Shown here in pieces: positions 49,076 to 58,133 of a DNA stretch of 64,000 nt. The stretch's first letter is position 1. The number at the start of each line of letters is the position of its first letter. The notes beneath the pieces were generated by a model. It ran no database searches. It was not told the origin of the DNA and saw nothing but the letters and a program-made list of their open reading frames with translations. The position numbers and the translations under genes were made by a program. The stretch is from JACCZX01 sp963807155 (GTDB lineage: Bacteria; Pseudomonadota; Gammaproteobacteria; Burkholderiales; Burkholderiaceae_F): the NCBI GenBank assembly GCA_963807155.1, contig CAWEAZ010000008.1, positions 1 through 64,000 on the forward strand. Direction: 5' to 3'.

Positions 49076-50166
49076 GCGTTCTCTTTGCGCCGGTTGATCA
49101 ATCCGAGCACGCCCTGCGGAAGAAACAGCGTGACCAGGATGAAGAGTAGGCCGAGGAAGAACAGCCAGTACTCGGGAAACGCCTGCGTGAAGAAGCTCTT
49201 CGCGCCATTCACCAATCCGGCACCGAGTGCCGCACCCGCGAGCGTGCCGCGGCCGCCGACCGCAACCCAGATTGCGATCTCGATCGAGTTCGCCGGCGAC
49301 ATCTCGCTTGGATTGATGATGCCGACCTGCGGGACGTACAGCGCTCCTGCAATGCCGCACAGCACGGCCGACAGCGTCCATATGAAAAGCTTGTAATGCA
49401 AAGTGTCGTAGCCGCAGAACATCACACGCGTCTCGGCGTCGCGTATCGCGGCGAGCACGCGGCCGAATTTCGACGTGACCAGCCAGCGCGCCAGCAGCAG
49501 CGTGCCGATCAGCGTCGCACCGGTGATCGCAAACAAGGCCATGCGGGTTTGCGGTGTCGCAATGGGGATGTCGAGGATGCGGCGAAAGTCAGTGAAACCG
49601 TTGTTGCCGCCGAAGCCGGTGGCGTTTCGGAAGAACAGCAGCATCGCCGCAAATGTCAGCGCCTGCGTGATGATCGAGAAGTACACGCCCTTCACGCGCG
49701 ACCGAAACGCGAAGTAGCCGAACACATAGGCCAGCAGCCCGGGCACGACGACGACCAGCATCGCGCACCACAGGAATGAATCCGAGTTAAACCATTGCCA
49801 CGGGAATTCTTTCCAGTCCAGAAACACCATGAAGTCGGGCATCGGCTGCCGGTATTGCCCGTCGGAGCCGATCTGCCGCATCAGATACATACCGAACGCG
49901 TAGCCGCCCAGTGCAAAGAACAATCCGTGGCCGAGCGACAGGATTCCGGCATAACCCCAGATCAGGTCCATCGCGATCGCGACGATCGCGAAACACATGA
50001 TCTTGCCGAGCAGCGTGACCCAGTAGGCAGAAATGTGAAAAGCGCTGTCCGGGCCGACGACAAGATTGAATACGGGAAAGCCGATGAAGATCACCGCCGC
50101 AAATGCAACGAGAATCGTCCAGCCCCTGACGCCGTAAAGACGACGGTATGAAAGGTCAGCGATCAC
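49072..50166 (-). CDS. urtC: Urea ABC transporter permease UrtC
   Basis: About 364 residues from a GTG at 50166 that overlaps the urtB stop. Membrane spans are evident (AIVAIAMDLIWGYAGILSLG, AMLVVVVPGLLAYVFGYFAF). The LivM-family motif LSLGHGLFFALGGYAFGMYL lies near 82, and RDAETRVMFCGYDTLHYKLF, the coupling region, near 254. It forms the urea channel with UrtB. The reading frame stays open upstream of the GTG without a better start. Confidence 0.9.
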   Translation of the reverse strand: MIADLSYRRLYGVRGWTILVAFAAVIFIGFPVFNLVVGPDSAFHISAYWVTLLGKIMCFAIVAIAMDLIWGYAGILSLGHGLFFALGGYAFGMYLMRQIGSDGQYRQPMPDFMVFLDWKEFPWQWFNSDSFLWCAMLVVVVPGLLAYVFGYFAFRSRVKGVYFSIITQALTFAAMLLFFRNATGFGGNNGFTDFRRILDIPIATPQTRMALFAITGATLIGTLLLARWLVTSKFGRVLAAIRDAETRVMFCGYDTLHYKLFIWTLSAVLCGIAGALYVPQVGIINPSEMSPANSIEIAIWVAVGGRGTLAGAALGAGLVNGAKSFFTQAFPEYWLFFLGLLFILVTLFLPQGVLGLINRRKENA

Positions 50167-51728
50167 GATTCCAACGCTCTGCCTTTCAGCGCGAACATGC
50201 CCTGCGGCCGCTTCTGAATGAACACGATGATGAATACGAGCACCGCGATCTTCGCGAGCACCGCGCCCTGCCACGCTTCGAGCAGCTTGTTGGCGAAGCC
50301 GAGTCCGAGCGCGGAATAAACAGTTCCGGCCAGTTGTCCTACACCGCCGAGCACGACGACCATGAACGAGTCCACGATGTAGTTCTGCCCCAGATCGGGC
50401 CCGACGTTGCCGATCTGCGAAAGCGCGCAGCCGGCAAGGCCCGCGATGCCGGAGCCGAGCCCGAACGCCCACATGTCGACACGCGCAGTCGGCACGCCGA
50501 CGCACGACGCCATCTCGCGGTTCTGCGTCACGCCGCGCACAAACAAGCCGAGCCGCGTCTTGTTCAACAACAGATAGATAAGAAACACCACGGCGAATGC
50601 GAAGCCAATGATGACGATGCGGCTCCACGGCAGCACGACACCGGTCAGCAACTCGACGCCTCCCGACATGAACGACGGGTTCTCGACCTGCACGTTCTGC
50701 GCGCCGAAAATCGTGCGCACCGCTTGAATCAGAATCAGGCTGATGCCCCACGTTGCGAGCAGCGTCTCCAGCGGGCGGCCATACAGCCAGCGGATCACGG
50801 TCCGCTCAAGCGCCATTCCCACCAGCGCAGAGACAGCAAACGCCACCGGGATCGCCGCGATCAGGTACCAGTCGAAAAACGCAGTGCTTCGAAATAGTCC
50901 CTGCACGACGTAGGTTGCATACGCGCCGATCATGATCAGCTCGCCGTGCGCCATGTTGATGACGCCCATCAATCCGTACGTGATTGCCAGGCCGAGCGCG
51001 GCGAGCAGCAGGATCGAGCCGAGACTGACGCTGGTAAACACGATGCCAACGCGCTCTCCCCAGGCGAGGCTGCTTTCGATCTCGCGCAAACTTCTCTGCG
51101 CTTCGGCGCGCAGCTCTTCATCCTTCTCGGCTTCGATGAAGGCCAGCAGCAAGCTCTTGGTACTTGCGTTGTTCGAGCTGGCCAATTTTTTTACCGCAGC
51201 GAGCCGTGCATTGCGATCGTCGGCACGCAGTTCCAGCGTTGCCACGATCTGCTCGAGCATCGGCTTGATCGCCGGATCGGTCTCTTGACTTAGCGCTTTC
51301 TGCACCAGCGGCAGCATCGCCGGGTCGGCACCGCCGCCGAGCTCTTTCGCAGCTGCCAGCCGCACGTCGCGCTGCGGCGAAACAAGCTTCAGTGCAGCCA
51401 ATGCGCCGGCGAGCTCGCGCCGCAAGCGGTTGTTGACGCTGATGTCTTCCTTATCGGCAGGGACGGCCGGCAGCTTCGTCCCCGTTACCGCGTCGGTCGC
51501 GCCATCGCCCTTGACGATCAGAACCCGTTTGCCTGCGGTAACAAGCTCACCGTCGGCAAGTGCCTGCAAGATGACGGCTGCTTTGTCGTTGCCTAAAGCG
51601 ACAAGCTGCGCGATGGCTTCAACTTGCTCGTCGCTTTCGCCGAACGCGAGCTTCTCCACTGTGCTTGCATCCTGCGCAAACACCAGCGACGACGCCAGCC
51701 AAAGAATCGCTGCTAACAGTGTTCTCAT
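50163..51728 (-). CDS. urtB: Urea ABC transporter permease UrtB
   Basis: 521 residues: a signal peptide (cleavage near SLVFA), then an about 200-residue helical-repeat periplasmic domain (LAAAKELGGGADPAMLPLVQ, NARLAAVKKLASSNNASTKS), then a LivH-like permease (GLAITYGLMGVINMAHGELI near 245). The long N-terminal domain is usual for UrtB of this group. The start at 51728 has no visible Shine-Dalgarno because the preceding hairpin lies directly against it. Confidence 0.92.
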   Translation of the reverse strand: MRTLLAAILWLASSLVFAQDASTVEKLAFGESDEQVEAIAQLVALGNDKAAVILQALADGELVTAGKRVLIVKGDGATDAVTGTKLPAVPADKEDISVNNRLRRELAGALAALKLVSPQRDVRLAAAKELGGGADPAMLPLVQKALSQETDPAIKPMLEQIVATLELRADDRNARLAAVKKLASSNNASTKSLLLAFIEAEKDEELRAEAQRSLREIESSLAWGERVGIVFTSVSLGSILLLAALGLAITYGLMGVINMAHGELIMIGAYATYVVQGLFRSTAFFDWYLIAAIPVAFAVSALVGMALERTVIRWLYGRPLETLLATWGISLILIQAVRTIFGAQNVQVENPSFMSGGVELLTGVVLPWSRIVIIGFAFAVVFLIYLLLNKTRLGLFVRGVTQNREMASCVGVPTARVDMWAFGLGSGIAGLAGCALSQIGNVGPDLGQNYIVDSFMVVVLGGVGQLAGTVYSALGLGFANKLLEAWQGAVLAKIAVLVFIIVFIQKRPQGMFALKGRALES

Positions 51729-51735
51729 GTGAAAA

Positions 51736-51755
51736 GGGGCTGCCGAAGCAGCCCC
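51736..51755 (-). terminator. UUCG-loop hairpin between urtA and urtB
   Basis: On the minus strand GGGGCTGC and GCAGCCCC form an 8-bp GC-rich stem with a TTCG loop, followed by TTTT. This has intrinsic-terminator shape, 34 bases after the urtA stop and directly before urtB. It probably terminates part of the transcription and stabilises urtA mRNA. Confidence 0.7.
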
Positions 51756-51789
51756 CGCTGTCCTTGCAACACTTCTATTGCTTCGCTGA

Positions 51790-53073
51790 CTACTTTGTGA
51801 TGATGGTCTTGCCGTCGGGCACATCCGGTTTCTTGTCGTTACCCGGTATGTACGGACTCCACGGCTGCGCTCTGACCGGCCCTTTCGTTTTCCACACAAC
51901 GTTGAACTGGCCGTTGCCTTGGACTTCGCCGATGAACACGGCCTTGTGCAGATGGTGATTTTTCTCGTCCATCTTCGAAACGATGCCTGACGGTGCGGTA
52001 AATGTCTGCCCCGCCATCGCCGCGATGACTTTGTCGGTATCGAACGTCTTGGCTTTCTCGACCGCCTGCTTCCACATGTAGATGCCGATATACGTGGCTT
52101 CCATCGGATCATTGGTCAGCGGCTTGTCCGCACCCGGCAGCTTCTTGGCCTTGGCGTAGTTGGCCCACTTGGTCTTGAAGTCGTCGTTGGCAGGCGCCTT
52201 GATCGACATGAAGTAATTCCAGGCGGCGAGATGGCCGACGAGCGGCTTGGTATCGACTCCGCGCAACTCCTCTTCGCCGACCGAGAACGCGACGACCGGC
52301 ACGTCGGTCGCTTTCAATCCCTGGTTGCCCAGTTCTTTGTAGAACGGCACGTTCGAGTCGCCGTTAATGGTCGACACCACCGCGGTCTTGCCACCGGCCG
52401 CGAACTTCTTGACGTCGGCAACGATCGTCTGATAGTCGCTGTGGCCAAACGGCGTGTACTTCTCGTCGATGTCCTTATCGGCAACACCCTTCGACTTCAG
52501 GAATGCACGCAGAATCTTGTTGGTCGTGCGCGGATAAACGTAGTCTGTACCGAGCAATACCCAGCGCTTGGCGCCGCCGCCTTCCTTGCTCATCAAGTAC
52601 TCGACCGCCGGAATCGCCTGCTGATTCGGCGCGGCGCCGGTATAGAAAACGTTCTTCGACAATTCTTCGCCTTCGTACTGCACGGGATAGAAAAGAAGGC
52701 CGTTCAGCTCTTCGAACACCGGCAGCACCGATTTGCGCGACACCGACGTCCAGCAACCGAACACTGCGGCGGCTTTGTCTTGCGTAATCAACTGGCGCGC
52801 CTTCTCGGCAAAGAGCGGCCAGTTCGATGCGGGGTCGACGACGACAGGCTCAATCTTCATCCCCATCACACCGCCTTTGGCGTTGATTTCATCGAACGCC
52901 ATCAGTGCCACGTCCTTCAGCACTGTTTCTGAAATCGCCATCGTTCCCGAAAGCGAATGCAACACTCCAACCTTTACTGCCTGCTGTGCAAGCGCCTTAC
53001 GTGATCCGGTCCCTGTAGCTGCGAGTGCGGTGCCCCACGCGAGCGCCTTTAGCGCTCCCCGTCTTTTCAACAT
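51790..53073 (-). CDS. urtA: Urea ABC transporter substrate-binding protein
   Basis: 427 residues. The N-terminus MLKRRGALKALAWGTALAAT carries a twin-arginine-like RR near residue 4 and may be Tat-exported, which is common for UrtA. Family blocks: VGVLHSLSGTMAISETVLKD near residue 38, AVFGCWTSVSRKSVLPVFEE near 105, and LFYPVQYEGEELSKNVFYTG near 130. It binds urea in the periplasm for the UrtBCDE importer. It is the first gene of the nitrogen operon, preceded by a sigma54-like promoter. Confidence 0.95.
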   Translation of the reverse strand: MLKRRGALKALAWGTALAATGTGSRKALAQQAVKVGVLHSLSGTMAISETVLKDVALMAFDEINAKGGVMGMKIEPVVVDPASNWPLFAEKARQLITQDKAAAVFGCWTSVSRKSVLPVFEELNGLLFYPVQYEGEELSKNVFYTGAAPNQQAIPAVEYLMSKEGGGAKRWVLLGTDYVYPRTTNKILRAFLKSKGVADKDIDEKYTPFGHSDYQTIVADVKKFAAGGKTAVVSTINGDSNVPFYKELGNQGLKATDVPVVAFSVGEEELRGVDTKPLVGHLAAWNYFMSIKAPANDDFKTKWANYAKAKKLPGADKPLTNDPMEATYIGIYMWKQAVEKAKTFDTDKVIAAMAGQTFTAPSGIVSKMDEKNHHLHKAVFIGEVQGNGQFNVVWKTKGPVRAQPWSPYIPGNDKKPDVPDGKTIITK

Positions 53074-53139
53074 GTGATTTCCTTTCCCCGTCGGTTGCGA
53101 TTCAGACGCCGAACTGTGGCGCTCTGCGCAAAACGCTCC

Positions 53140-53154
53140 GCAAGACCTATGCCA
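53140..53154 (-). promoter_or_regulatory. Putative sigma54 promoter of the urt-ure operon
   Basis: On the minus strand TGGCAT-AGGTC-TTGC matches the -24/-12 consensus (TGGCAC-N5-TTGC) with one change. Transcription would start about 12 bases further on, leaving an untranslated leader of roughly 55 bases before urtA. The consensus and its position are convincing; activity is inferred. Confidence 0.55.
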
Positions 53155-53237
53155 AAGGGCAAGTCATTGAAATCGAACGCATCGTGGGATTTGCTCACAA
53201 ACGCGATGCCCTGCGGTGGTGCGACTTGATTCAGCGC

Positions 53238-53273
53238 GCACCGTGATCGGGCACGCGTGCGCACCGATGTGCA
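53238..53273 (-). promoter_or_regulatory. Possible NtrC enhancer sites
   Basis: TGCCC-GATCAC-GGTGC (minus strand, 53238-53253) keeps the GC-N11-GC core of NtrC sites, and TGCACATCGGTGC follows at 53261-53273. They lie about 85-130 bases upstream of the sigma54-like element, the normal distance for enhancer-bound NtrC. Confidence 0.4.
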
Positions 53274-53417
53274 CTAGGCATTCGCGGTACTACGATGCAC
53301 GGACCGATCACCAATCCAGTTTCGGCGCGAAATTCTCGAGGCTTTCGATGGCTATGCCGAGTTCGCTAACGACTCGATGCGTAATGACCGAATGAACACT
53401 GCCGCGGAAATCTTCTG
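53274..53417. other. Intergenic region between the lipid and urea operons
   Basis: The gap from 53155 to 53417 outside the sites above shows no supported gene. The lipid operon ends here without an obvious T-rich terminator. Confidence 0.4.
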
Positions 53418-54662
53418 TTACTGAGACACCTTTGCTGTCGTCAACACAGTCGCAGCGGTCTTCCAGCGACGGTGTACCCACCACCATTGCTCCGGATGGC
53501 GCAGGATCATGCGCTCGAGTACCGCGTTATAGGCGCGGCTGTTGCACTTGATGGCTTCGTTGACGTCGTCGGATTCGATCGGCGCGAGCGCCTCCTCGAA
53601 TCGCAGCACGTGCTGTCCGTCGGATTCGCGCCAGCTCGCCGCCGGCACGACCGGCGCGCCGGTGTGGAGCGCAAGGATCGCGAGGCTGCGGAATGTTCCC
53701 GCCGGGTGACCGAAGAAATCCACCACGACTCCGTCCTTCCGCCCGGCATGTTGGTCGAACGGGAACACGACCAAATCGCCGGCGCTTAGACGGTCGAGGA
53801 TCGCGTCGAGTCCGCCGCGCTTCGGCAGGACACCGAAACCCGCGCGGCGAAACCGGCGTGTCAGCAGCGAGTCGAGCCAGGCGGGTTTGATCGGACGGCG
53901 AACGAACCAGAAGCGGCCACGCGCGTGCGGGTAGAGGTCGAGGACCGCTGCGGTGGCGACCTCGAAATTGCCGAAGTGGCCGGTGAGCACCAGAACACCC
54001 TTGCCCTGCGCGAGCGCCGACTCGAGCGCCTGAAGATTTTCGACGCGCACCATCGCCGCGCGGCGCGCTGCCGGCATCAATGGGAACCAGAGCAATTCGA
54101 GCACGAGTCGCCCGAGGTGTGAGTAATGGGCCTGCGCGAGCCGCGTGATCTCCTCGTCGGGCACCGCGTCACCGTAGACGCGCCGCAGATTCTCGAGGAT
54201 CACGCGGCGGCGGATGGGCAACAGGCGGTACAGCAGCTTGCCGGCAGATGACGGTTCCGCGTGCGACGGCTCAGCGAGTGCTACCGCTGAAGCGCTGGTC
54301 CGGTCATGGGTCAGCGAGAGCGCGATCGCCTTGACGCGGTTGCGGGCGAGGACGTCTAGTGCGTTGGGACTGCACACGACCCGCGGCGCGCCGTAGTTGT
54401 CGCGCGTGACGGCGAAATCGGCCTGACCGAGTTTCCCGAGCGCGGTCTCGCGCGGAAAGAGCTTGATGCAGGCTTCCTTCGCGGCAAAGCGCGCGGCGAG
54501 GCTCGCCGCCCGCCCCGGCCCCTCGCCGGCGTCGCGCAACTCCTCGGCAGAGAAGAGCTTCGCCAGATCCGTCGTTGGCGTCTCGCGCAGCAGCCGCTCG
54601 ACGCGCGCGATCTCCACCGTGTCGATGCCGCAGCGACCGGTGGCCTTGGCGCCGTCCGCCAC
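53418..54662 (-). CDS. AcpS-type phosphopantetheinyl transferase fused to an LpxL-like acyltransferase
   Basis: 414 residues in one frame. Residues 10-130 are a holo-ACP synthase: CGIDTVEIARVERLLRETP (metal-binding Asp), SLAARFAAKEACIKLF (the KEA catalytic block) and ALSLTHDRTSASAVAL. Residues about 140-400 match the LpxL/HtrB lipid A acyltransferase family: VLVLTGHFGNFEVA (the H-x4-E-like site), VVFPFDQHAGRKDGVVVDFF and MILRHPEQWWWVHRRWK. No linker break is seen, and the ACP synthase replaces the usual membrane anchor. The fusion would both activate the operon's carrier and transfer its acyl chain to a lipid acceptor. Last gene of the operon. Confidence 0.85.
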   Translation of the reverse strand: MADGAKATGRCGIDTVEIARVERLLRETPTTDLAKLFSAEELRDAGEGPGRAASLAARFAAKEACIKLFPRETALGKLGQADFAVTRDNYGAPRVVCSPNALDVLARNRVKAIALSLTHDRTSASAVALAEPSHAEPSSAGKLLYRLLPIRRRVILENLRRVYGDAVPDEEITRLAQAHYSHLGRLVLELLWFPLMPAARRAAMVRVENLQALESALAQGKGVLVLTGHFGNFEVATAAVLDLYPHARGRFWFVRRPIKPAWLDSLLTRRFRRAGFGVLPKRGGLDAILDRLSAGDLVVFPFDQHAGRKDGVVVDFFGHPAGTFRSLAILALHTGAPVVPAASWRESDGQHVLRFEEALAPIESDDVNEAIKCNSRAYNAVLERMILRHPEQWWWVHRRWKTAATVLTTAKVSQ

Positions 54663-54667
54663 TTACA

Positions 54668-55945
54668 TCACTCCGCGGTGGCGCGAACTACAAGCGCAAC
54701 ATTCGTGCCGCCAAATCCGCGCGATAGGACGAGCGCGACGTCGCTGCGCGGCGCCTGCTCCGAGGCTGATACGGTCAGCCCCGCGCACGCCGGGTCGAGC
54801 CGCTCGCAGCGCCGCGATGCCCGGCACCGTCCGCGCGCGCAATGCCGCGAGTGCCAGGACCGTCTCGATGATTCCCGACGCGGCGAGCAAATGGCCGAAC
54901 GCCCACTTAAACGCGGTCACCGGCGGGGCCGTTGCGCCGAAGATCGTACGTAGCGCGCGTGCTTCCGACACATCGCCCTGCCGAGTGCCGTTGCCGTGCG
55001 CAACGATCATTCCGACATCGGCGGCGCCAAGTCCAGAGTCCTCGAGTGCGAGCGCGATCGCCTGCGCGAGCCCCTCGCCGTCGTCGCGGATCGGCAGCAA
55101 CCCTTCGCTTTCGGCCGCGCAGCCGCTGCCCAGGATCTCGCCAAACACGGGGGCGCCACGCTCGGCCGCCGAGTGTGCGGTCTCGATGACCAGCGCCGCC
55201 GCGCCCTCGCCCATCGCGCTACCGCTGCGATCGACGTCGAACGGTCGCAGCGCGGCTTCGGTCAGCAACCCGACGCCGTGGTAGTAGAGCACCATCTGCG
55301 GCTCGATCGACGCGTCGTGACCCACCGCGACAGCGCGCTCGCATTCGCCGGTCCGCAGCGCCTGCGCCGCCTCGATGATCGCGAGCGAGCCGCTCGATAC
55401 TGTGATTCGTGATGCACGCATTCGGACCCTTGATGCCGTGCCGAATCCCGACATGGCAGAGCACGTTGTTCGGCAGCGACCGCAGCAGCCACATCGGGCT
55501 GACCGTGGCGTCGAGTTCGCGTCCGAAAGCCGCGAGACTCGCCGTTGGCCGACGCAAGCAGCGGGAAAAAATCGTACTGGTTTTGGTAGCCGCCACCACC
55601 CGAGCCGACATAGATGCCCGTGGCGTCATTGAAATGCGCCTGAGCGTCCGGATCGAGTGCATCGCGATGCGCGGCGAACCCGGCTGCCTCGATCGCCTGG
55701 CCGCCAGCGTAGATGCCGAACACGTCGGTGCGCCGGATGAGCTTGAAAAGCTTCCGGTCGTTGAGCAGCGCGCCCGGGTTGAAGTCGGCGACCTCGGCCG
55801 CGGCCTGCACCGGCCATCGCGATGCGTCCCATTGCGCGATCGGCGTGATCGCCGACTGGCCGGAACGAACTGCCGCGAGGATCTCCGCCGGCTTCTTGCC
55901 TGCGCCGCAGATCGCGCCCGTTCCGGTGATAACAATGCGCTGCAT
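54668..55945 (-). CDS. Ketosynthase-like chain-length factor (active-site Cys apparently absent), frame broken
   Basis: The start at 55945 gives IVITGTGAICGAGKKPAEIL, a KS N-terminus. The middle continues in another frame (FGRELDATVSPMWLLRSLPN) with GIKGPNACITNHS where the catalytic TACATG loop should be; aligned to FabF the Cys position appears to be Ser. An indel near 55395 lies just beyond, so this call needs care. Then GSLAIIEAAQALRTGECERA, MIVAHGNGTRQGDVSEARAL (the HGN block) and WAFGHLLAASGIIE follow. After another indel near 54800 the tail reads LSRGFGGTNVALVV. About 425 residues. Probably the partner of the catalytic KS upstream. Confidence 0.75.
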
Positions 55946-55957
55946 GAGGTCGATCCG

Positions 55958-57274
55958 TTAGCCGTTGGAGGCGGGCCGGCCGTCGACCTCCTCCGGGTTG
56001 CGGAGGACGATGCAGCTGTTCGAGCCGCCGAACCCGAGCGAGTTGGACATCGCGATCCGGACGCGTCGCCGGCGCGCGCTCGCGGACGACGTCGACGTCG
56101 CAGTCCGGATCGAGCTCGCGCAGGTTCGCGTTGATGGGCAACGCGCCGTGCCGGATCGCGAGCGCGCAGACCGCGGCCTCGACCGCGCCCGCCGCCGCAA
56201 TCAGGTGCCCCATAACGCTCTTGGTCGAGCTGACCGCGACCCGCTTCGCGCCTGCGCCGAACACCACGTTGACCGCCGCGCACTCGCTGCGGTCGTTCAT
56301 CGGCGTGGAGGTGCCGTGCGCGTTCAGGTAGTCCACTTCGTCCGAGCCGCGCGTCGGCGTCGCCGAGCGCCTGCCGCATCGCCTGGATCGGCCCGTCGCC
56401 CGACGGATGCGAGTCGGTGATGCGGTAGCTCGACAGCGAGTTGCCGTCGCCTGCCAGCTCGGCGTAGATGCTCGCTCCGCGCCGGCGCGCCGATTCCCAC
56501 TCCTCGAGGACGAGGAAGCCCGGCGCCTTCGCCGAGCACGAACCCGTTGCGCGTCGCGTCGAACGGCCGGCTCGCGCGCTCGGGTGTCTCGTTGTCGGGC
56601 GACACTGCGTTCAGCAGGCAGAATCCGCCGAGGCCAACCGGGTTGATCATCGAATCGAAGCCGCCGGTGAGCACGCGGTCGGCGGCGCCGCGCCGGATCA
56701 GCTTCATTGCGGTTCCGACGCGCCTGTCCGCCGGACGCGCACGCGGTGTGAACCGACGTCGCATAGCCGCGGATGCCGAAGCGGCGAAGCAGCAGCGCAA
56801 CGCCCGCGGTCGCCTGGCTGCGGCAGAACGCCATCGGATCGCCCGCCGAGCCCTCGGTCGGCAGGCGATCGGTGTCGAGTTCGCCGCCGGGCGCCGCGCG
56901 GCGCTGCACGTCCGCGAGATCGTCGAAGGCGACGCCCATCATGCCGGTGCCGACGACGCAGCCCCAGCGTGCCGCGTCGCTCGCGCCGGACGGACGCCTG
57001 CGTCGCGCATCGCCTGCTCGGCGGCCGCCAGCGCGAAGCGGTGCGAGCGGTTCGCGAACTTGAGGAGCTTGCGGTCGTCGATCGCGCGGTCGAGGTCGAA
57101 GCCTTTCACCTCGGCGGCGATTCGCACCGGGAACCCGCTCGCGTCGAACAGGCTGATCGGTGCGACACCGCTCTTGCCCGCGAGCAGGGCGTTCCACGTC
57201 GCGGGGACATCGAGCCCGACCGGAGTCACGAGACCCAGCCCGGTGATTGCGACCCGGCGTCGCGGTGAGGTCAT
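55958..57274 (-). CDS. Catalytic beta-ketoacyl-ACP synthase, frame broken several times
   Basis: The start at 57274 reads RRVAITGLGLVTPVGLDVPA and overlaps the dehydratase stop. The pieces in successive frames include GIRGYATSVHTACASGGQA with the active-site Cys, NGFVLGEGAG, DYLNAHGTSTPMNDRSECAA (first His) and STKSVMGHLIAAAGAVEAAV (second His), ending SLGFGGSNSCIVL at 55958. Cys-His-His is complete, as in FabF. The joined length of about 440 residues is normal, but five or so indels are needed. It condenses malonyl-ACP with the growing chain, presumably with the Cys-less partner next to it. Confidence 0.8.
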
Positions 57275-58107
57275 GGGCGGCCCGCGAGACGATCTCGAGC
57301 CGGCCGGTCGCGACCGGCTTGCCGCCGACGCGTGCGGTAAGGCTTGCGATCGAGGTTGCTGCGTCCAGAGGCTGCAGCCCGATCTGGATCTCGACCACTT
57401 GGCCCGGTGCGATGAATGAGCGCATCTTCACATCCGTCACGCGCGACGGAGTGAGGAGCACGCCGCGGGTGCGCCTGAGTCGCTGCAAGTTGGAGCGCGA
57501 GTTCGATTTGCTGGTCGAGCAGCAGCGTGCCGGGAAACACCGGGCGGCGCGGAAAATGGTCGCCGAAGAATGATGCGGACTCCGGAACCTGCAGCGTCGC
57601 GGTCAGCGACTTGCCCGGCACGCGGTCGATCACTGTTACCTCTTGCTGCGGCAGCGCCCGGATGCGCGCAGCAGGCGCGCCGGGACCGCAAAGCACTTCG
57701 AAATCACTCTGCATCATCTCCGGCGCGTCGAACTCTTCCATCGGCAGCATCGGCGCGACGCAATTCCGGAGCTCGACCACCGCGCCACCGTCTACGCGGG
57801 CCGAGCCGCCGTAGGCGATTGCATCTTCGTCACAGGTTTCGAGCGCCACTGCAAGATCGAGGGTCTGTCCTGCGGTCACGCCGCCGAAGAACAGCGCCTC
57901 GCTGGCGAGACCGGCAACCGGGCGGCGGCGGAAACCGAAATGAGACATCGCGACCCATGCGGCGAGCTGTCCAATCGCTTCAGAGACCAGACACGCTGGA
58001 AAGTGGGGCAGATGAGCCGGGATCGCGTAGTGTCCCGCAGCGCGCGCACCTGGTTCGAGTTTCGTGATCCGATCGACAAAGGAGAAGGCGCTGAACCGCT
58101 CGGCCAT
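57271..58107 (-). CDS. Double-hotdog beta-hydroxyacyl-ACP dehydratase, frame broken near the C-terminus
   Basis: About 280 residues with two hotdog domains. Domain one (residues 1-120) has HLPHFPACLVSEAIGQLAAW, a degenerate FabZ site that keeps His and Glu but lacks the PGV turn. Domain two has ASFFGDHFPRRPVFPGTLLL followed by DQQIELA, with the HFP...P.PG pattern and an Asp where FabA has its acid. After about 57490 the natural continuation is in another frame (VKMRSFIAPGQVVEIQIGLQ, TARVGGKPVATGRLEIVSRA). It removes water from 3-hydroxyacyl-ACP. Positioned between the ACP and the KS gene. Confidence 0.75.
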   Translation of the reverse strand: MAERFSAFSFVDRITKLEPGARAAGHYAIPAHLPHFPACLVSEAIGQLAAWVAMSHFGFRRRPVAGLASEALFFGGVTAGQTLDLAVALETCDEDAIAYGGSARVDGGAVVELRNCVAPMLPMEEFDAPEMMQSDFEVLCGPGAPAARIRALPQQEVTVIDRVPGKSLTATLQVPESASFFGDHFPRRPVFPGTLLLDQQIELALQLAATQAHPRRAPHSVARDGCEDALIHRTGPSGRDPDRAAASGRSNLDRKPYRTRRRQAGRDRPARDRLAGRP

Positions 58108-58133
58108 CCCATCCGCCCCTCGCCAGCCGCCGG

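Noticed and set aside
53025..53246. Short plus-strand frame upstream of urtA.
   Set aside because: Overlaps the start of urtA and the sigma54-like promoter; no family and no ribosome site.
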